DNA of 64,000 nt from Arcuatula senhousia (GCA_963971305.1 OZ020316.1:14278745-14342744); one strand, 5' to 3'; counted from the first letter of the stretch, positions 43,980 to 55,652 are shown. Notes: a model not told the origin generated them from the letters alone. Numbers and translations: made by a program.

Positions 43980-45288
43980 AGCTCACCTGGACCGAAGGTC
44001 CAGGTGAGCTATTGCCATCACTTGGCGTCCGTCGTCGTCGTCTGTCGTCGTCGTCTGTTAACAATTTTTCAAAAATCTTCTCCTCTGAAACTACTGAACA
44101 GAAGTTAATGAAACTTGGTATGAATGATCTTTAGGGTGTCCTGCACCAAACTTGTGTTTGGATTTTTGATCTGTCAAAAAACATGGCCACCGTTACTAAA
44201 AATAGACCAGGGGGGTCAGACTACTGTTTTTGGCTTGTAAATCAAAAAGTATGAGAGATAGATGAAATCTGATGCCACCCTACTGCTTCAGCATCAAAAG
44301 TTCTACAAAAGTCACCATTTGGTCGAAGTTGTCAGATGATCCCTTATATGGGTTACAGCCCCTTAAAGGTGAAAAATAACGTTTTTGCATGTTTTTTGTC
44401 TATAGAATGAAAACTATTGTAAATAGAGAAAAGCTGTTGCTTGCTTAAATCTTCAGCTCATTTAGCTCTACAAAAGTCTCCATAGGGTCTTAAAGGCGAA
44501 AAATAGTGTTTTTGGCCTATACAGTGAAAACTATTACAGATAGAGAAAAGCAGTTGCTTGCTAAAATGTTCAGTTCATTTAGCTCTACAAAAGTCTCTAT
44601 GGGGTTGAAGTTGTCAGATGACCCCTTAGAGGGGTTAAAGCCCCTTAAAGGCGAAAAAGAATGTTTTTGGCCTATAGAATGAAAATTATTGCAGATAGAG
44701 AAAAGCTGTTGCTTGCGTCAATGTTCAGCTCATTTAGCTCTACAAAAGTCTCCATAAGGTCAAAGTTGTCAGATGATCCCTTATAGGGGTTGCAGCCCCT
44801 TAATGGTGAAAAATAGCGTTTTTGCATGTTCTTGGCCTATAGAATGAAAACTATTGTAGATAGAGAAAAGCTGTTCCTTTCTTAAATGTTCAGCTCATTT
44901 AGCTCTACAAAAGTCAGCTCATTTAGCTCTACAAAAGTCTCCATAGAGTCTTAAGTTGTCAGATGACCCCTTATAGGGGTTACAGCCCCTTTAAGGCAAG
45001 AAATAGTGTTTGTGGCCTATAGAATGAAAACTATTGCAGATAGAGAAAAGCTGTTGCTTGCTTAAATGTTCAGCTCATTTAGCTCTACAAAAGTCTCCAA
45101 AGGGTTGAAGTTGTCTGAGCCCCTTAAAAATTGAATAATAGTGTTTTTTGATTATTTAGAATGAAAACTATTGCAGATAGAGAAAAGCTTTTTCATGCTT
45201 AAACATTCAGCTCATTTAGCTGTACAAAAGTCTTCATAGGGTTGACATCAAGACCAGGTGAGCGATTCAGGCCCCTGGGAGCCTCTTG
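43980..45288 (+). mobile_element. HINE/pearl-like element, complete copy of the 1-3,235 family
   Basis: The 5' hairpin AGCTCACCTGGACC/GGTCCAGGTGAGCT (43,980-44,010) is followed by a GTCGTC microsatellite, a leader with 'ccgttactaaaaatagacca' and about six ~165-bp core units. The 3' terminus CAGGTGAGCGATTCAGGC lies at 45,256, followed by a GGGAGCCT hairpin and CTTG before TT. This copy shows the full element that the nested copies at 1-3,235 lack. Confidence 0.7.
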
Positions 45289-45412
45289 TTTAATATTCAA
45301 AAGAAGCAAACTGTGACTTTGTTCTTCAACAAACGTATAAAATTATTATTCTGGTTTAAGGACAACAAAACGCCCACATTTTTATTATCCATTATAAGAT
45401 AAAAATATTTAC

Positions 45413-45555
45413 CACTGCATGATGATATAGATGAATGGGATGATGGCATACTAGATGAATGAGCTGTTGATTGTTGTGATGATCCTGGAACTGATGAGTT
45501 TGAATTAGTTACAGTTGGGTCCCCACAACTGTCATGATCTTCATCAATTCTTAAG
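45413..45555 (-). other. Ser-rich exon-like segment A
   Basis: On the minus strand a frame runs from a possible acceptor (CTTAAG) through DEDHDSCGDPTVTNSNSS and QQSTAHSSSMPSSHSS to a donor AGTG|GTAAAT at about 45,413. A matching segment at 61,930-62,075, also minus, reads QQSTAHSFGMQLSHSP before G|GTTAATG. Conservation at protein level next to splice-like donors suggests related exons of a duplicated or transposed gene. No function can be assigned. Confidence 0.35.
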
Positions 45556-45960
45556 TTATATATAAAATGATTTAAAATAATGTTTTTGAAGCATTACATG
45601 TACCTCAATTTAAAGGACAGCCAAAATTAGGCAAAAAACAAAATATATTTGGTAATATTAAAATGGAAATAAGAAAAATCAAACACTGTTTGTCCAAAAT
45701 ATGAGCCTAAGTAAACAAACAGTAAGCTAGTTCATTTTCCTATAACAAATTCTCGCAATAGAATTACTACACCTAAACTAGTCATTTTTAGAGTTTGCAG
45801 ACAACAAAATGACAATATTAAGGAAGGACTTCAAGAATATGCCTCTACGCCCCTTTAATTAATTGTTGTCCTTTTGTCTCATGTACTCTCTTGTTGATTT
45901 GAACTTCTATTGATTTGATTTTACTGTGTGTTAGTTTCTGCTTTGTTATTGATTATCAAT
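45556..45960. other. No gene seen
   Basis: AT-rich spacer without recognised signals. Confidence 0.4.
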
Positions 45961-45964
45961 AGGG

Positions 45965-46285
45965 GGAAGGTTGGCGCCAAAAAAATAGTTTAACCCCGCC
46001 ACATTTTTAATGTGCTTGTCCTATGCCAGAAATCTTTATCAAAGCTTATGTTTGTATTGAGCCGAATTTATGTTCATTGTGCTTCGTCAAGAAGAGGGTC
46101 TTTCATTGCACTTTAGGATTAGGCTTGAATCACATGTAGTTTATGTTGAAAAACAGCGAGCAGCAACCAATGGTCACACTGAAGCCTGCTGGTTGTTTTC
46201 CATTGTGGATTTTTTAAAATTTACGTTTATATTGAAGGTTGTGTGGCGTTCACTTATTCCACATCTCTATCCGGTCTCTAGTACG
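45965..46285 (+). repeat. Dispersed repeat shared with 58.2-58.9 kb
   Basis: Blocks 'ccccgccacatttttaatgtg' and 'cagcaaccaatggtcacac' plus 'ggcgttcacttattccacat' recur in the same order at 58,240, 58,845 and 58,925. The second copy is split by another element. Possibly the 5' region of the Penelope-like element that follows; unproven. Confidence 0.55.
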
Positions 46286-46319
46286 CAGCCAAATAGATAA
46301 ACTTTTAAAATGTCTAAAT

Positions 46320-47624
46320 CCTCGGCCATGTTACGTATTCAGAGATCAAGAAGCTCTCGAGTGTCTCTTCCTTGCATGACAAATATGTTGTCACACCTGC
46401 AGACAAACCTTCCAATAACAGGTTTTATATGTAAAGCACAATACTACAAATGTCTGATTCAAGAATTAGGCATAGATGTGTAATTTATCTGCTAGTGCTT
46501 CATACAATATGACATCATTTGACAAAGATGAGATCATGGTAAACCATAACTCTTTCATGTCCCCTTTAAATATATCACAAAAATCCGTACAAAGAAAGGT
46601 ATATAGTTGGATCTTCATCGTGTTCAACTACAGAATTGTCCGTTCAATTTACTCAGATCTTGTCTGCTGTCAAAGAAGGACAACAAGCAAACTGTGGCAC
46701 TATTTATAATCGTAGCGGAATTAATCATATGTGGATTTTAAAGAACTCAAAAGATTTGTTTGATAATTGTAAATCCAGGTCATTCTCTGAGGTTCATTCT
46801 TTGAGAACTTTCGATTTTTCAACTTTGTACACCACATTGCCACACGAAAAACTTCAGTGTCGACTTAAAAAACTTATTGAAAAGGCCTTTTCGAATTCAA
46901 GGAACTTTGTTGTTTTAGGCTATAATTCTACATTTTTGTCAAAACATCTTATAACGATAAGATTTGTAACACCTGGATCAAGTTTGCAGTATGCTTGATT
47001 ACCTTATTGACAACATATTTGTCACATTATGAGAGATTTTTCAACAAGTCGGCATTCCAATGGGCATGAACTGTGCTCCTCTCATCGCCGACTTGTTGTA
47101 ATACTCTCACGAGACTGAATTTCTCCAGGAACTCGTAAAGAACAAGTAGATGAAAGAGGCAAGGTCATTCATATATTGATGACGTTCTCTTTGTCAACAA
47201 CTCGTCGTTTGGCAGATAGATTCCTGTAATATATCATCCAGAGCTAGAGATTAAATAAAGCACCGAATCCACTTGCTTTACATCATTCTTGGATCTATAT
47301 CTCGAATTTGACCCGGGTAGTCATCTCAGTACAAAAAATTACGATAAAAGAGACGATTTTAATTTTAAAATTATTAATTTTCCTTACCTGAAAAGTAACA
47401 TACCAACGTCACCTGCATACGGTGTCTATATCTCACAACTAATTCGATATACCAGGGCTTGTACACATTTTTCAGATTTTTTGATCCGACACCACTTTCT
47501 ATGTAACCGACTATTAGACCAAGGTTATAAAAAAATACGTCTCATACGATCTCTAAACAAACTCTTTCTTCGCTATCAGCCACTGGTAGAAAAAAATCAA
47601 TATCATGTTAGACGAAATGATTAG
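46320..47624 (+). pseudogene. Penelope-like element reverse transcriptase, heavily decayed
   Basis: Pieces occur in order but in changing frames: a 'VVTPADKPSNN'-like block near 46,390; VQFTQILSAVKEGQQANC, HMWILKNSKDLFDN and TFDFSTLYTTLPHEKL (46,636-46,998, RT motif A region); GIPMGMNCAPLIADL near 47,050; then DKRDDFNFKIINFPYL, SPAYGVYISQLIRYTRA and FLIRHHFLCNRLLDQG up to TGA at 47,622. The FSTLYTTLPH and PAYGVYISQLIRY blocks are characteristic of Penelope-like RTs. No GIY-YIG endonuclease is seen. Multiple stops and frameshifts make it a relic. Confidence 0.75.
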
Positions 47625-48284
47625 TTCTTGCTTTGATTAGTGTTTTGCTGGTTGATGTACTGAGATGATCACATTAGAACCCCTAATATGTCATCACAAA
47701 CCCGTTGTGTTTTGTGTAACTACCGGACCCAAATATCGCAATCGAAGAAGGAGATTTGGCGCGCCTTAAAGCCTGGTTTATACCACCATTTCTTCTGAAA
47801 TGCCTGTACCAAGTCAGGAATATTGTGATCTTCAATTTTTTCTGGTATGTATTCCTTGTATTGTCTCGTCTTATGGACATTTGAGATTGATTTTCCAAGT
47901 TCGGTAATTTTGTTATTACCTTTATTTTCTTCTACCAGTATTCTGTCAAATTATATTTTGTACATTTCAAAAAGTCATGGCTTTCGAGCAAGAATACTTG
48001 AAAGTCTCAAACAATGATGATTTGGATATTACGTTCACACTGACAGAAAACATTAAACACACAATCATCTAATTTGGACATTCGAATTCATTATGTCAAT
48101 CTTAATTAATATAATTACTTGCTACAAGATAAAAATGAAAAAAACAGAACTTTGGAAATTATGCCCAAAAATGACTAATCCAAGTTGTCCCTCCATTTGA
48201 ATGAAGAGTTCATTTAAAACCTAATCAATACACAGCACTTAAAGCTATATAATGAATATTAAAGAAACGTTTGTTTTAGAACTA
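47625..48284. other. Probable Penelope 3' flank, no gene
   Basis: The block 'tgcctgtaccaagtcaggaa' at 47,802 resembles the 3' noncoding region often following these RTs in bivalves. Otherwise AT-rich with no signals. Confidence 0.35.
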
Positions 48285-48755
48285 GGCCCACAGCAGTGCT
48301 AAGCTTGTCGGTAAAAGTCCACTAAAGAGCGCTCAGAAACCTGACATCGGGTCAGACCGCTTTGCCCACAAAGCGACTGGGATGTGTGCCCCGGGTGGTT
48401 GAATGGGGCAGCCCTGACATCGAGAGATGCGGGGTCGTCAGGCGATAATGCGGAAAACCTGACCGCAAACCATAGTGGTGCACCGTGTTGGGAAAAATGT
48501 CACGTTCCTCGCACGTTAAAGAACCCTGCTGCAGGTCTCGGTAAGAGTAGGATCCGTAGGATCCCCATGCGGGAGGCTAAATTTCCCGTCCCTACCCATC
48601 ACTCCCTTTTCCAGTGGCAGTCAAAACTCTCCTTCCCGATTGGCCTTGTGTCCCCATTTCCTCCACTTCATCATTTCATGTTCATTGTATCACCACTTTC
48701 ATGTTCATCTCCCGGATATCGCCGAAATCGTGCTGCTTGGGAGTAAAGCAATAAC
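48285..48755 (+). mobile_element. SINE-like element, diverged copy 2
   Basis: It matches copy 1 in order: 'aggcccacagca', AGCTTGTCG, 'gacatcgggtcag', 'ggtggttgaatgggg', 'acctgaccgc' and 'accatagtgg', then 'catttcatgttcat' and a 3' end 'tatcgccgaaatcgtgctgc' with 'ggagtaaagcaataact'. Its 3' end is closer to the LINE's 'tatcgccgacgggacataaag' than that of copy 1. The element is older, with many substitutions and no clear TSD. Confidence 0.7.
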
Positions 48756-48825
48756 TAATTAAAATTTACGTTTCCCGAAACGTGGGATGTCCCCTCACGT
48801 TCTCATTTAATGTCTGTTCTTTTCA

Positions 48826-49370
48826 ACAGAAATTCCGACAATGTGCTGTGAGTCGCCATCACCCATATATCCTGTATATCAAGTTTCGTTGAAATCGAAC
48901 TATGTTTACATTTTTTTGCGATTTTCGGCGGCCATCTTGAAAATGGCGGCCATTACAGAAATTCCGACAATGCGCCGTCAGTCGCCATCGCCCTTATAGC
49001 CTGTATACCAAGTTTCGTTGAAATCGGACAATGTTTACATTTTTCGCTATTTTCGGCGGCCATCTTGAAAATGGCGGCCATTATGGAAAATCCGACAATA
49101 CGCCGTGAGTCGCCATCACCATTTTACCCTGTATACCAAGTTTCGTTGAAATCGGACAATGTTTACATTTTTCGCATTTTTTCGGCCATTTTTCAAAATG
49201 GCCGCCACTCGCGAAATTTTTTTTTCGCCACAAAGTTTCCAATCATGTTTCTGAACATGTATACCAAGTTTCATTGAATTTCGTCAAGTGGTTTCCGAGA
49301 AAACGAAGGTAATAGTTTTTCGGTTTTTGGCGGCCATCTTGGAAATGGCGGCCATTTTGAAATCGAAAAT
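48826..49370 (+). repeat. ~125-bp tandem repeat with GGCGGCCATCTTGAAAATGG palindromes
   Basis: Three regular units start near 48,828, 48,955 and 49,082 ('agaaattccgacaatg', 'gagtcgccatcaccc', 'accaagtttcgttgaaatcg'). A more diverged fourth extends to about 49,370. Each has the inverted pair CGGCCATCTTG/CAAGATGGCCG-like. Confidence 0.65.
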
Positions 49371-49504
49371 CCCAACTAACCCGAATTACCTTGGGACCTA
49401 TCACCCCTCCAAGTTTCAGATCGATCCGTCCACCCGTTTCCGAGAAGAAGTCCGGACAAGTTCATGCATCAGGTTGACGGAAGAAAAAGAAAAAAGAATA
49501 ATAA

Positions 49505-50068
49505 CTAGTGTTGACTGTGTTGGGGATGCCCAACACAAAAATATCTCCCAAACGTACGCATATTGTCACTCTTGCATTAATTTTGACATCGCACCAAAAC
49601 TCGCTATCATTTGAAACCTCTAGATACAAAATTTTGTGGAAATCGTAGTATTTGGACAATTTTCCCATTTTTGGGACCGAAAAATCACATTTTCGTGAAT
49701 AACTCGAAAACCGTAAATATCGCTTCAAATTTTTTTTTCGTATTATTAAAGAGCTCCTTTTGCTCTATTAACCTACAAAATTTCAGAACCCTGAGCACCT
49801 AGGTTACCGAGATATCTCAATGTCCCATATTATGACCTTTTGCTGTTTCCATGGAAACAGCGGCCATTTTGAAAATTCCGAATAGCCTATTACCAACTTT
49901 GGGACCAACCTTACCACCATACACAATTTCATGAAGATCCATCAAGTCCTTCTATGAGATGTGGCTTGGACACGTTCATGTCCGGAAGAAGAAAAAGAAT
50001 AATAATAATAATAATAAGAAACAGAGTAAAAACAATATATCTCCCAAACATAGTGTTTGGGAGATATA
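49505..50068 (+). repeat. Hairpin-ended ~500-bp unit, copy 1
   Basis: It begins with hairpin TGTTGGGGATGCCCAACA. It contains 'aaatcacattttcgtgaata', 'actcgaaaaccgtaaatatc' and 'cacctaggttaccgagatat', followed by an (AATA)n tract. It ends with hairpin CTCCCAAACATAGTGTTTGGGAG. This is a short hairpin/microsatellite layout like the other HINE-like families. Confidence 0.6.
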
Positions 50069-50562
50069 ACAAGGGCTGACTGTGTTGGGGATGCCCAACA
50101 CAAAAATGTCTCCCAAACGAACCCAATTTTGACCTCGTATTATGATTCGCCATCTTTTAAAACCCCTAAATACAAAATTTTGTCGATATCGAAGCATTTT
50201 GACGATTTTCGCATTTTTGGGCCCGAAAAATCACATTTTCGCAAATAACTCGAAAACCGTAAATATCGCTTCAAAATTTTTTTTCGTATTATTGAACAGC
50301 TCCTTTTGCTATATTCACCTACAAAATTTCAGCCTCCTACGCACCTAGGTAACCGAGATATTGCAATGTCCTATATTATGAACTTTCGCCAATTACACGG
50401 AAACGGCAGCCATTTTGAAATTTTTTAAAAGTCCCTCCGCAACTCTAGTAACCCATCTACCTTCCTACAATGTTTCGTTAAAATCCTTCTAGGCGTTTTG
50501 AAGAAACGGTACGGACACGTTCATGGCGGGAGAAAGAAGAAAAAGAATAATAATAACAAGTG
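50069..50562 (+). repeat. Hairpin-ended ~500-bp unit, copy 2
   Basis: Same layout as the preceding unit from TGTTGGGGATGCCCAACA at 50,082 to 'aataataataacaag'. It is very close to copy 3. Confidence 0.65.
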
Positions 50563-51075
50563 CTGACTGTGTTGGGGATGCCCAACACAAAAATGTCTCC
50601 CAAACGAACCCATTTTTGACCTCGTATTATGATTCGCCATCTTTTAAAACCCCTACATACAAAATTTTGTCGAAATCGAAGCATTTTGACGATTTTCGCA
50701 TTTTTGGGCCCGAAAAATCACATTTTCGCAAATAACTCGAAAACCGTAAACATCGCTTCAAAAAATTTTTTCGTATTATTGATGAGCTCCCTTTGCTCTA
50801 TTCACCTACAAAATTTCAGCCTCCTACGCACCTAGGTAACCGAGATATTGCAATGTCCTATATTATGAACTTTCGCCAATTACACGGAAACGGCGGCCAT
50901 TTTGTAATTTTTGAAAAGTCCGTCAACAACTTCAGTAACCGATCTACCTTCCTACAATGTTTCGTGTGAATCCCCCTATGCGTTTGAGAGAAAACTACCG
51001 GACAAGTTCATGGCGGGAGGAAAGAAGAAAAAGAATAATAATAACAAGATATGATTGTGTTGGGATGCCAACACA
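50563..51075 (+). repeat. Hairpin-ended ~500-bp unit, copy 3
   Basis: It repeats copy 2 almost base for base over 50,565-50,900 with a few substitutions (for example 'aaaacccctacatac' for 'aaaacccctaaatac'), then diverges slightly. Confidence 0.65.
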
Positions 51076-51736
51076 CAAAGTCTCCCAAACGATTAAAAAA
51101 GTAACAACTCCAAAATGAAGGCTTCCAATGTTCGAAGATCATCATAAAAATTTAATATGTTTTGAATATAATAGGTAAATAGAAATTAATGCAACAGGTA
51201 TAGTTAAATTTTAAAATTTGCAAATATTTTATATTTATCAAAGATCTTTTGTTAACCAATAAACGAGAATAGTTCAAAATTGTTGTAGAAAAATAAATAA
51301 AGCTTTATTTTTTCCATTGTAAAAAGGACGAGTGTGAAAATAATAATTTTAAAACATAAAGGGAGATAATACACCCATCTTGCTGAAGGTCAAGGGTCAA
51401 TTGGTCCCTCCCTAACATAGTCCCTAAAAAAGTGAAATTGATGATGACAGGCAGGGGTTTAAACTTTCAAATTTATTCCATTATAATAAGTTGAAATAAC
51501 AATGTAAATATTTAGTTGAATGAATGCAACCTCATCATCTCAATATTTATGTCTCATTTTAAAAAGTGTATGAATAATGTTTATTTTGCTGTGAAATGGT
51601 CTCACATGGAAGACAAAAAATATATAGAAATTGCAATACGACTTTCAGAAAATTGTAAACTATGATGACATTCCATTTACATGTTTTCTACCAATATAAC
51701 TATATTTTCCAGATCCACCAAGAAGATTTTTGTTTT
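51076..51736. other. No gene seen
   Basis: AT-rich spacer without recognised signals. Confidence 0.4.
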
Positions 51737-52030
51737 TTTCCATTGAACTCGGAGCATCATGTTTAGCCCAGAAACCAATGTTCATCAGAATCGGTCAACA
51801 TTCCCAAAAATTAGCCGATTTTTGTCGGCCATTTTGAAATAGGCGGCCATCTTGAAAAATTTGAAAGTTTTGTGCACACCTTCATAACATGAATAACTCA
51901 CATACCAAGTATGGTTTTGATCTGAAAAACCATCTCCGAGAAACCGGTCGGACAAGTTCATTGTAAAAAAAATCTGAAAAACCTGAGTAAAAACAATAAG
52001 TCTCCAAACTTCGTTTGGGAGACTTAATAA
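51737..52030 (+). repeat. ~295-bp direct repeat, left copy
   Basis: Runs from 'ttttccattgaactcggagc' to hairpin TCTCCAAACTTCGTTTGGGAGA. It is essentially identical to 52,606-52,900. The near identity indicates a recent duplication or insertion. Confidence 0.8.
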
Positions 52031-52605
52031 TAATTACATACCGAAACTTTTTGCAGGCATTTTTTAACCGATCCTTCTGAAACTTGGTAAACATGTAGGA
52101 CTAAGGCCAATGTAAAGAATTAATACCAAAAAGATCAGATTCACAAGTCATAAGGGGTTCTGGGGGGTACCAGAAAGGGGGACCGTAGGCCAAAATGCCA
52201 TGGTTTCGCACACAAAACTCCTTATAGCTCTCAAACAGTAAATCCAATCTGTATAAACAATACCTATTATAAGATACCTAACATGTACTTGAACTCAATA
52301 CGGTAATCGTTTCAATGTAAAAGGTCCATTGCGAAATTAAGGGGGTCCAAAGGAGGGGTGGGGTCACTTCGGAAAAAATTTCAAAACTGCATAACTCGAA
52401 AACCGTTGGTCAGATTTTTTCATGACTCGCCCCTTTTTTGTAGCTTTTATAATGCTGATTTCAAATATCAAATCAGATTTTTGATAGGAGCACTTGATTT
52501 TTTTTCAGAATTTTTTAAAAAAATTTTATGTGATTTTTCAAAAATTAAAAAAAAATACAAAAAAAATTATGAAAAAAAAACTATACAAGATAGCAATTTT
52601 TGGTC
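52031..52605. other. Unique spacer between the two direct repeats, no gene
   Basis: Contains 'gcgaaattaagggggtccaa' and A-rich tracts. No protein motif. Confidence 0.4.
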
Positions 52606-52900
52606 TTTTCCATTGAACTCGGAGCATCATGTTTAGCCCAGAAACCAATGTTCATCAGAATCGGTCAACATTCCCAAAAATTAGCCGATTTTTGTCGGCC
52701 ATTTTGAAATAGGCGGCCATCTTGAAAAATTTGAAAGTTTTGTGCACACCTTCATAACATGAATAACTCACATACCAAGTATGGTTTTGATCTGAAAAAC
52801 CATCTCCGAGAAACCGGTCGGACAAGTTCATTGTAAAAAAAATCTGAAAAACCTGAGTAAAAACAATAAGTCTCCAAACTTCGTTTGGGAGACTTAATAA
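52606..52900 (+). repeat. ~295-bp direct repeat, right copy
   Basis: Matches 51,737-52,030 apart from about one indel. It is followed by a second short hairpin CTCCAAACTTTCGTTTGGGAG at 52,924-52,944 and then the SINE-like insertion. Confidence 0.8.
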
Positions 52901-52945
52901 GAAACAGAGTAAAAACAATATGTCTCCAAACTTTCGTTTGGGAGA

Positions 52946-52958
52946 CATAATAAGAAGA
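52946..52958. repeat. Target-site duplication of SINE-like copy 3 (left)
   Basis: CATAATAAGAAGA at 52,946-52,958 is repeated at 53,448-53,460. Confidence 0.85.
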
Positions 52959-53447
52959 GTGAGTGAGTGAGTTGGTGTTTTACGCCCGTGCAACGCTATA
53001 TAGGTTATTTACAGGCGATGAACATGAAAAGGATGATAAAATGAACATGAAATGATGATGATAAATGAAATATGGGGATGGGGTGGGAAACAAAGGACCG
53101 GTAAATTTTGAAGAACCACAGGAAAAAGGGGAGAGGTGGGTAGGGTCGGAAAATTTAGCCTATGTGGTGCACTACTGGGCGGTCCACAAAGGGGTCTTTT
53201 ACGTACATGAAGCGTGGCACTCTCCACACACGTTGGCCCACTATGGTCGGCGGTCAGGGTTTCCGTATTATAGACCTGACAACCCCCGCGGACGAGGGCT
53301 ACCCTATTCAGCCACCTAGGGTACACACTTGGTCGCTCTGTGGGCTGAGCACCGACCCGACGTCGGAATCCCAAGACCCTTAGTCGCCTCTTACGACAAG
53401 CTAGGCTCTGCTGCGGGCCTATTCGCCACCCGGGCCCCGCACGGGAC
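52959..53447 (-). mobile_element. SINE-like element, copy 3 (reverse)
   Basis: This 489-bp copy, closely matching copy 1, is inserted in reverse orientation. The (GTGA)n tail is at 52,959 and the 5' end CGTGCGGGGCCCGGGTGGCG (minus strand) is at 53,447. It has one 3' end, unlike copy 1 with two. The perfect 13-bp TSD and high similarity to copy 1 point to recent mobility. Open frames across it are not genes. Confidence 0.85.
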
Positions 53448-53460
53448 CATAATAAGAAGA

Positions 53461-54072
53461 AAAACAAGTATTAACTGTGATTGCAAGCAAGTCACAAAGT
53501 CCCCCAAACGACCCGTATTTGCCACTATTCTCTTCAGCATGTCAAAAAACCCCTAAATATAAATTTTCATGTAAATCGGAGCACTTTGAAAATTTCGACC
53601 CGATTATCTCCCTTGAGAAATCACATTTTTATTTATATCTCGAAAACCGTAAATATCGCTTCAAAATTTTTTTCATATTATGAAAGAGAATGTTTTGCTC
53701 TATCAACCTACTAAATTTCAGAACCCTGCGCACCTAGGTTACCGAGATATTGCAATGTCCAATATTTAGTCCATTTTCCTGTTTCCATGGAAACCGCGGC
53801 CATTTTGAAAAGTCCGATTGTCAACGAAGCTTCCTTTCTTTACTATCTATTATCCTGCCAAGTTTCATATTGATATGTGGAGTCGTTTTCTCTGGCATCT
53901 CCGGACAAGTTCACGACTAAGTGGAAGAATCGGAAGAAGAAGAAGAAGAAGAAGAAGAAGAATAAGAAACGGTGCAAAAACAATAAGTCCCCAAACGTTG
54001 TTTGGGGGACTTAATAAGAAACGGAGTAAAAACAATATGTCCCCGACGACACTTCGTGGTCGGGGACATAAC
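53461..54072 (+). repeat. Hairpin-ended ~500-bp unit, copy 4, diverged
   Basis: Continues after the SINE with 'aatcacatttttatttatat', 'ctcgaaaaccgtaaatatcg' and 'cacctaggttaccgagatat'. It ends with a (GAA)n tract at 53,935-53,962 and hairpins TCCCCAAACGTTGTTTGGGGGA (53,988-54,010) and GTCCCCGACGACACTTCGTGG (54,041 on). Confidence 0.6.
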
Positions 54073-54680
54073 TAAGTTCTAGAACTGAAAAAAAAATCGT
54101 TCTGTTAAAATTGCAAAAAGAGGAATGAATTGAATCAATTTTACTTGTGTGTTCTTTTGCAAACTATATAAATTAAAATCAAAACGTACACTACGCTGCA
54201 GGGTTAAGGAAGCATTTGAAAGATTTTACTATGGGGAAGTAACTCCGTATTCTTATGAATATTCAACGTCAATATATTGACGTCACAGGTAGCGTGCACC
54301 GCTCAGATTTTTTGATTTTAGCAAAGAATAAATGATTGCAACAAGAATAATATATTTACTTTATGAAAAAAAGACATTTTTCTGCTCTGTATGTTTAAAA
54401 TCGCGTCTTAATTTATCACTTGAGGCTTGTTTTTAGTCTTTTTCCTCTTTTGCATTCATAATTAGTGGGCGGAGCGATATGTCCTTATTTGGAAAATCGG
54501 GAAAATCTTCATCGATTCGGAGCTTTACACACAACACGCCATTGTTGATTTCTGATCATATCGAGAGGATTTCGTCAATTTTATAAGAAATAATCAGCGT
54601 TTATGTGGTATAAAGACATTGCATGTTCTTCCGAACTATGCTAAGAAACAAACGGACACTCATTTTGTGAAATCTGGTGA
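54073..54680. other. No gene seen; possible promoter-proximal DNA
   Basis: Less repetitive than its surroundings and contains 'tgacgtcac' at 54,279 (CRE-like palindrome). It lies directly upstream of the candidate TATA box. Confidence 0.35.
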
Positions 54681-54688
54681 TATAAAAG
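54681..54688 (+). promoter_or_regulatory. Candidate TATA box
   Basis: TATAAAAG lies 43 bp before the ATG at 54,724. A start of transcription about 30 bp downstream would leave a very short 5' UTR. Support is positional only. Confidence 0.3.
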
Positions 54689-54723
54689 GATGAGAAACCA
54701 ACAACAATGCCAGTGAAATCACT

Positions 54724-54787
54724 ATGTTTACATTTAGCACGCACCTGTCATGTTTTGTAATTTTGGTTCTTGGACATGTTGGAGCGG
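54724..54787 (+). CDS. Possible signal-peptide first exon (partial gene)
   Basis: The ATG at 54,724 starts MFTFSTHLSCFVILVLGHVG, a hydrophobic stretch like a signal peptide. A donor-like GTAGGT follows at about 54,788. A TATA box lies just upstream. After the donor a MITE begins (54,797). No second exon could be found in the remaining window, so this may be chance. If real it would be the start of a secreted protein gene on the plus strand. Confidence 0.3.
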
Positions 54788-54796
54788 TAGGTTGTA

Positions 54797-55652
54797 CAGT
54801 CAAACCTGTCTATAGTGACCCTTCAAGGGACCTTGACAAAAAGGTCACTACAGACAGGGGGTCTTTATATAGAGGTTGTCGAGATAAAAGTATAATGTTA
54901 GGTATGTGTATTGGTATTAGCTGATGCACAGTTTCCATAGATCTATAGAAAGTACATGTATACTGATTTGTTCATGACCTTTTGAAACCAAACAATAGAC
55001 TATTTAACTTGCAATATTTCGTGAATATTTTTGAACATTCTATGTCTTGAAAATTTATCTAAAACTTTGTAAAATACATGTTTGAATCTAGGTTTACAGT
55101 ATTTTTTTATATAATTATGTAGTATTGAAGTATATTTCTAAAAATCATTTTATCTTTTTATATCTTATTCATAAGTAAAGGGAATGTTGCTAAAAAATTC
55201 TCATATTAAAATCATAAAAAATATCTGCATTTGCTTACTATGGTATTACATTTCATTAATCTAGAATTAACAACATTATTTCTTCCCAACTTTTCAAGAC
55301 ATAAAAGTTAAACTGACCCTGACACAAGAAATTAGTGATAATTACTTCTTATAACTTCCTCAAATTTACCTAAATACTAATTACTAAAGATTAAAGAAAG
55401 GTGACACACCCTAATTAGCTTTGATCTGACAGCTAACCCAAGCCAATTAACAATTTATTTGCACTAATTTAAGGTCCTTGTATACAGGTTTTGGCACTTC
55501 AAGGGACGGTTTCTGATGGTCACTAGTCACGTTGGGCAGGTGGTCACTATATAGAGGTTAAATATATAGAAAAAATTGTTGGGGGGACTGAAAATAGTCT
55601 TTATGGACAGGAAGTCTTTATATGGAGGTGGTCACTAGTACAGGTTTTACTG
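54797..55652. mobile_element. MITE with CAGT...ACTG TIRs and TA duplication
   Basis: Ends CAGTCAAACCTGTCTATAGTG and CACTAGTACAGGTTTTACTG are inverted with few mismatches. TA flanks both sides (54,795-54,796; 55,653-55,654). Subterminal 'ggtcactatatagaggtt'-type blocks occur near both ends. The interior is AT-rich and noncoding. TA duplication suggests Tc1/mariner mobilisation. Confidence 0.7.

Noticed and set aside
46636..46998. Separate 120-codon host gene
   Set aside because: The frame contains Penelope RT motifs (FSTLYTTLPH) continued in other frames downstream, so it is part of a decayed element.
53009..53467. 152-codon minus-strand frame
   Set aside because: It spans the reverse SINE-like copy, and the equivalent frame in copy 1 is interrupted.
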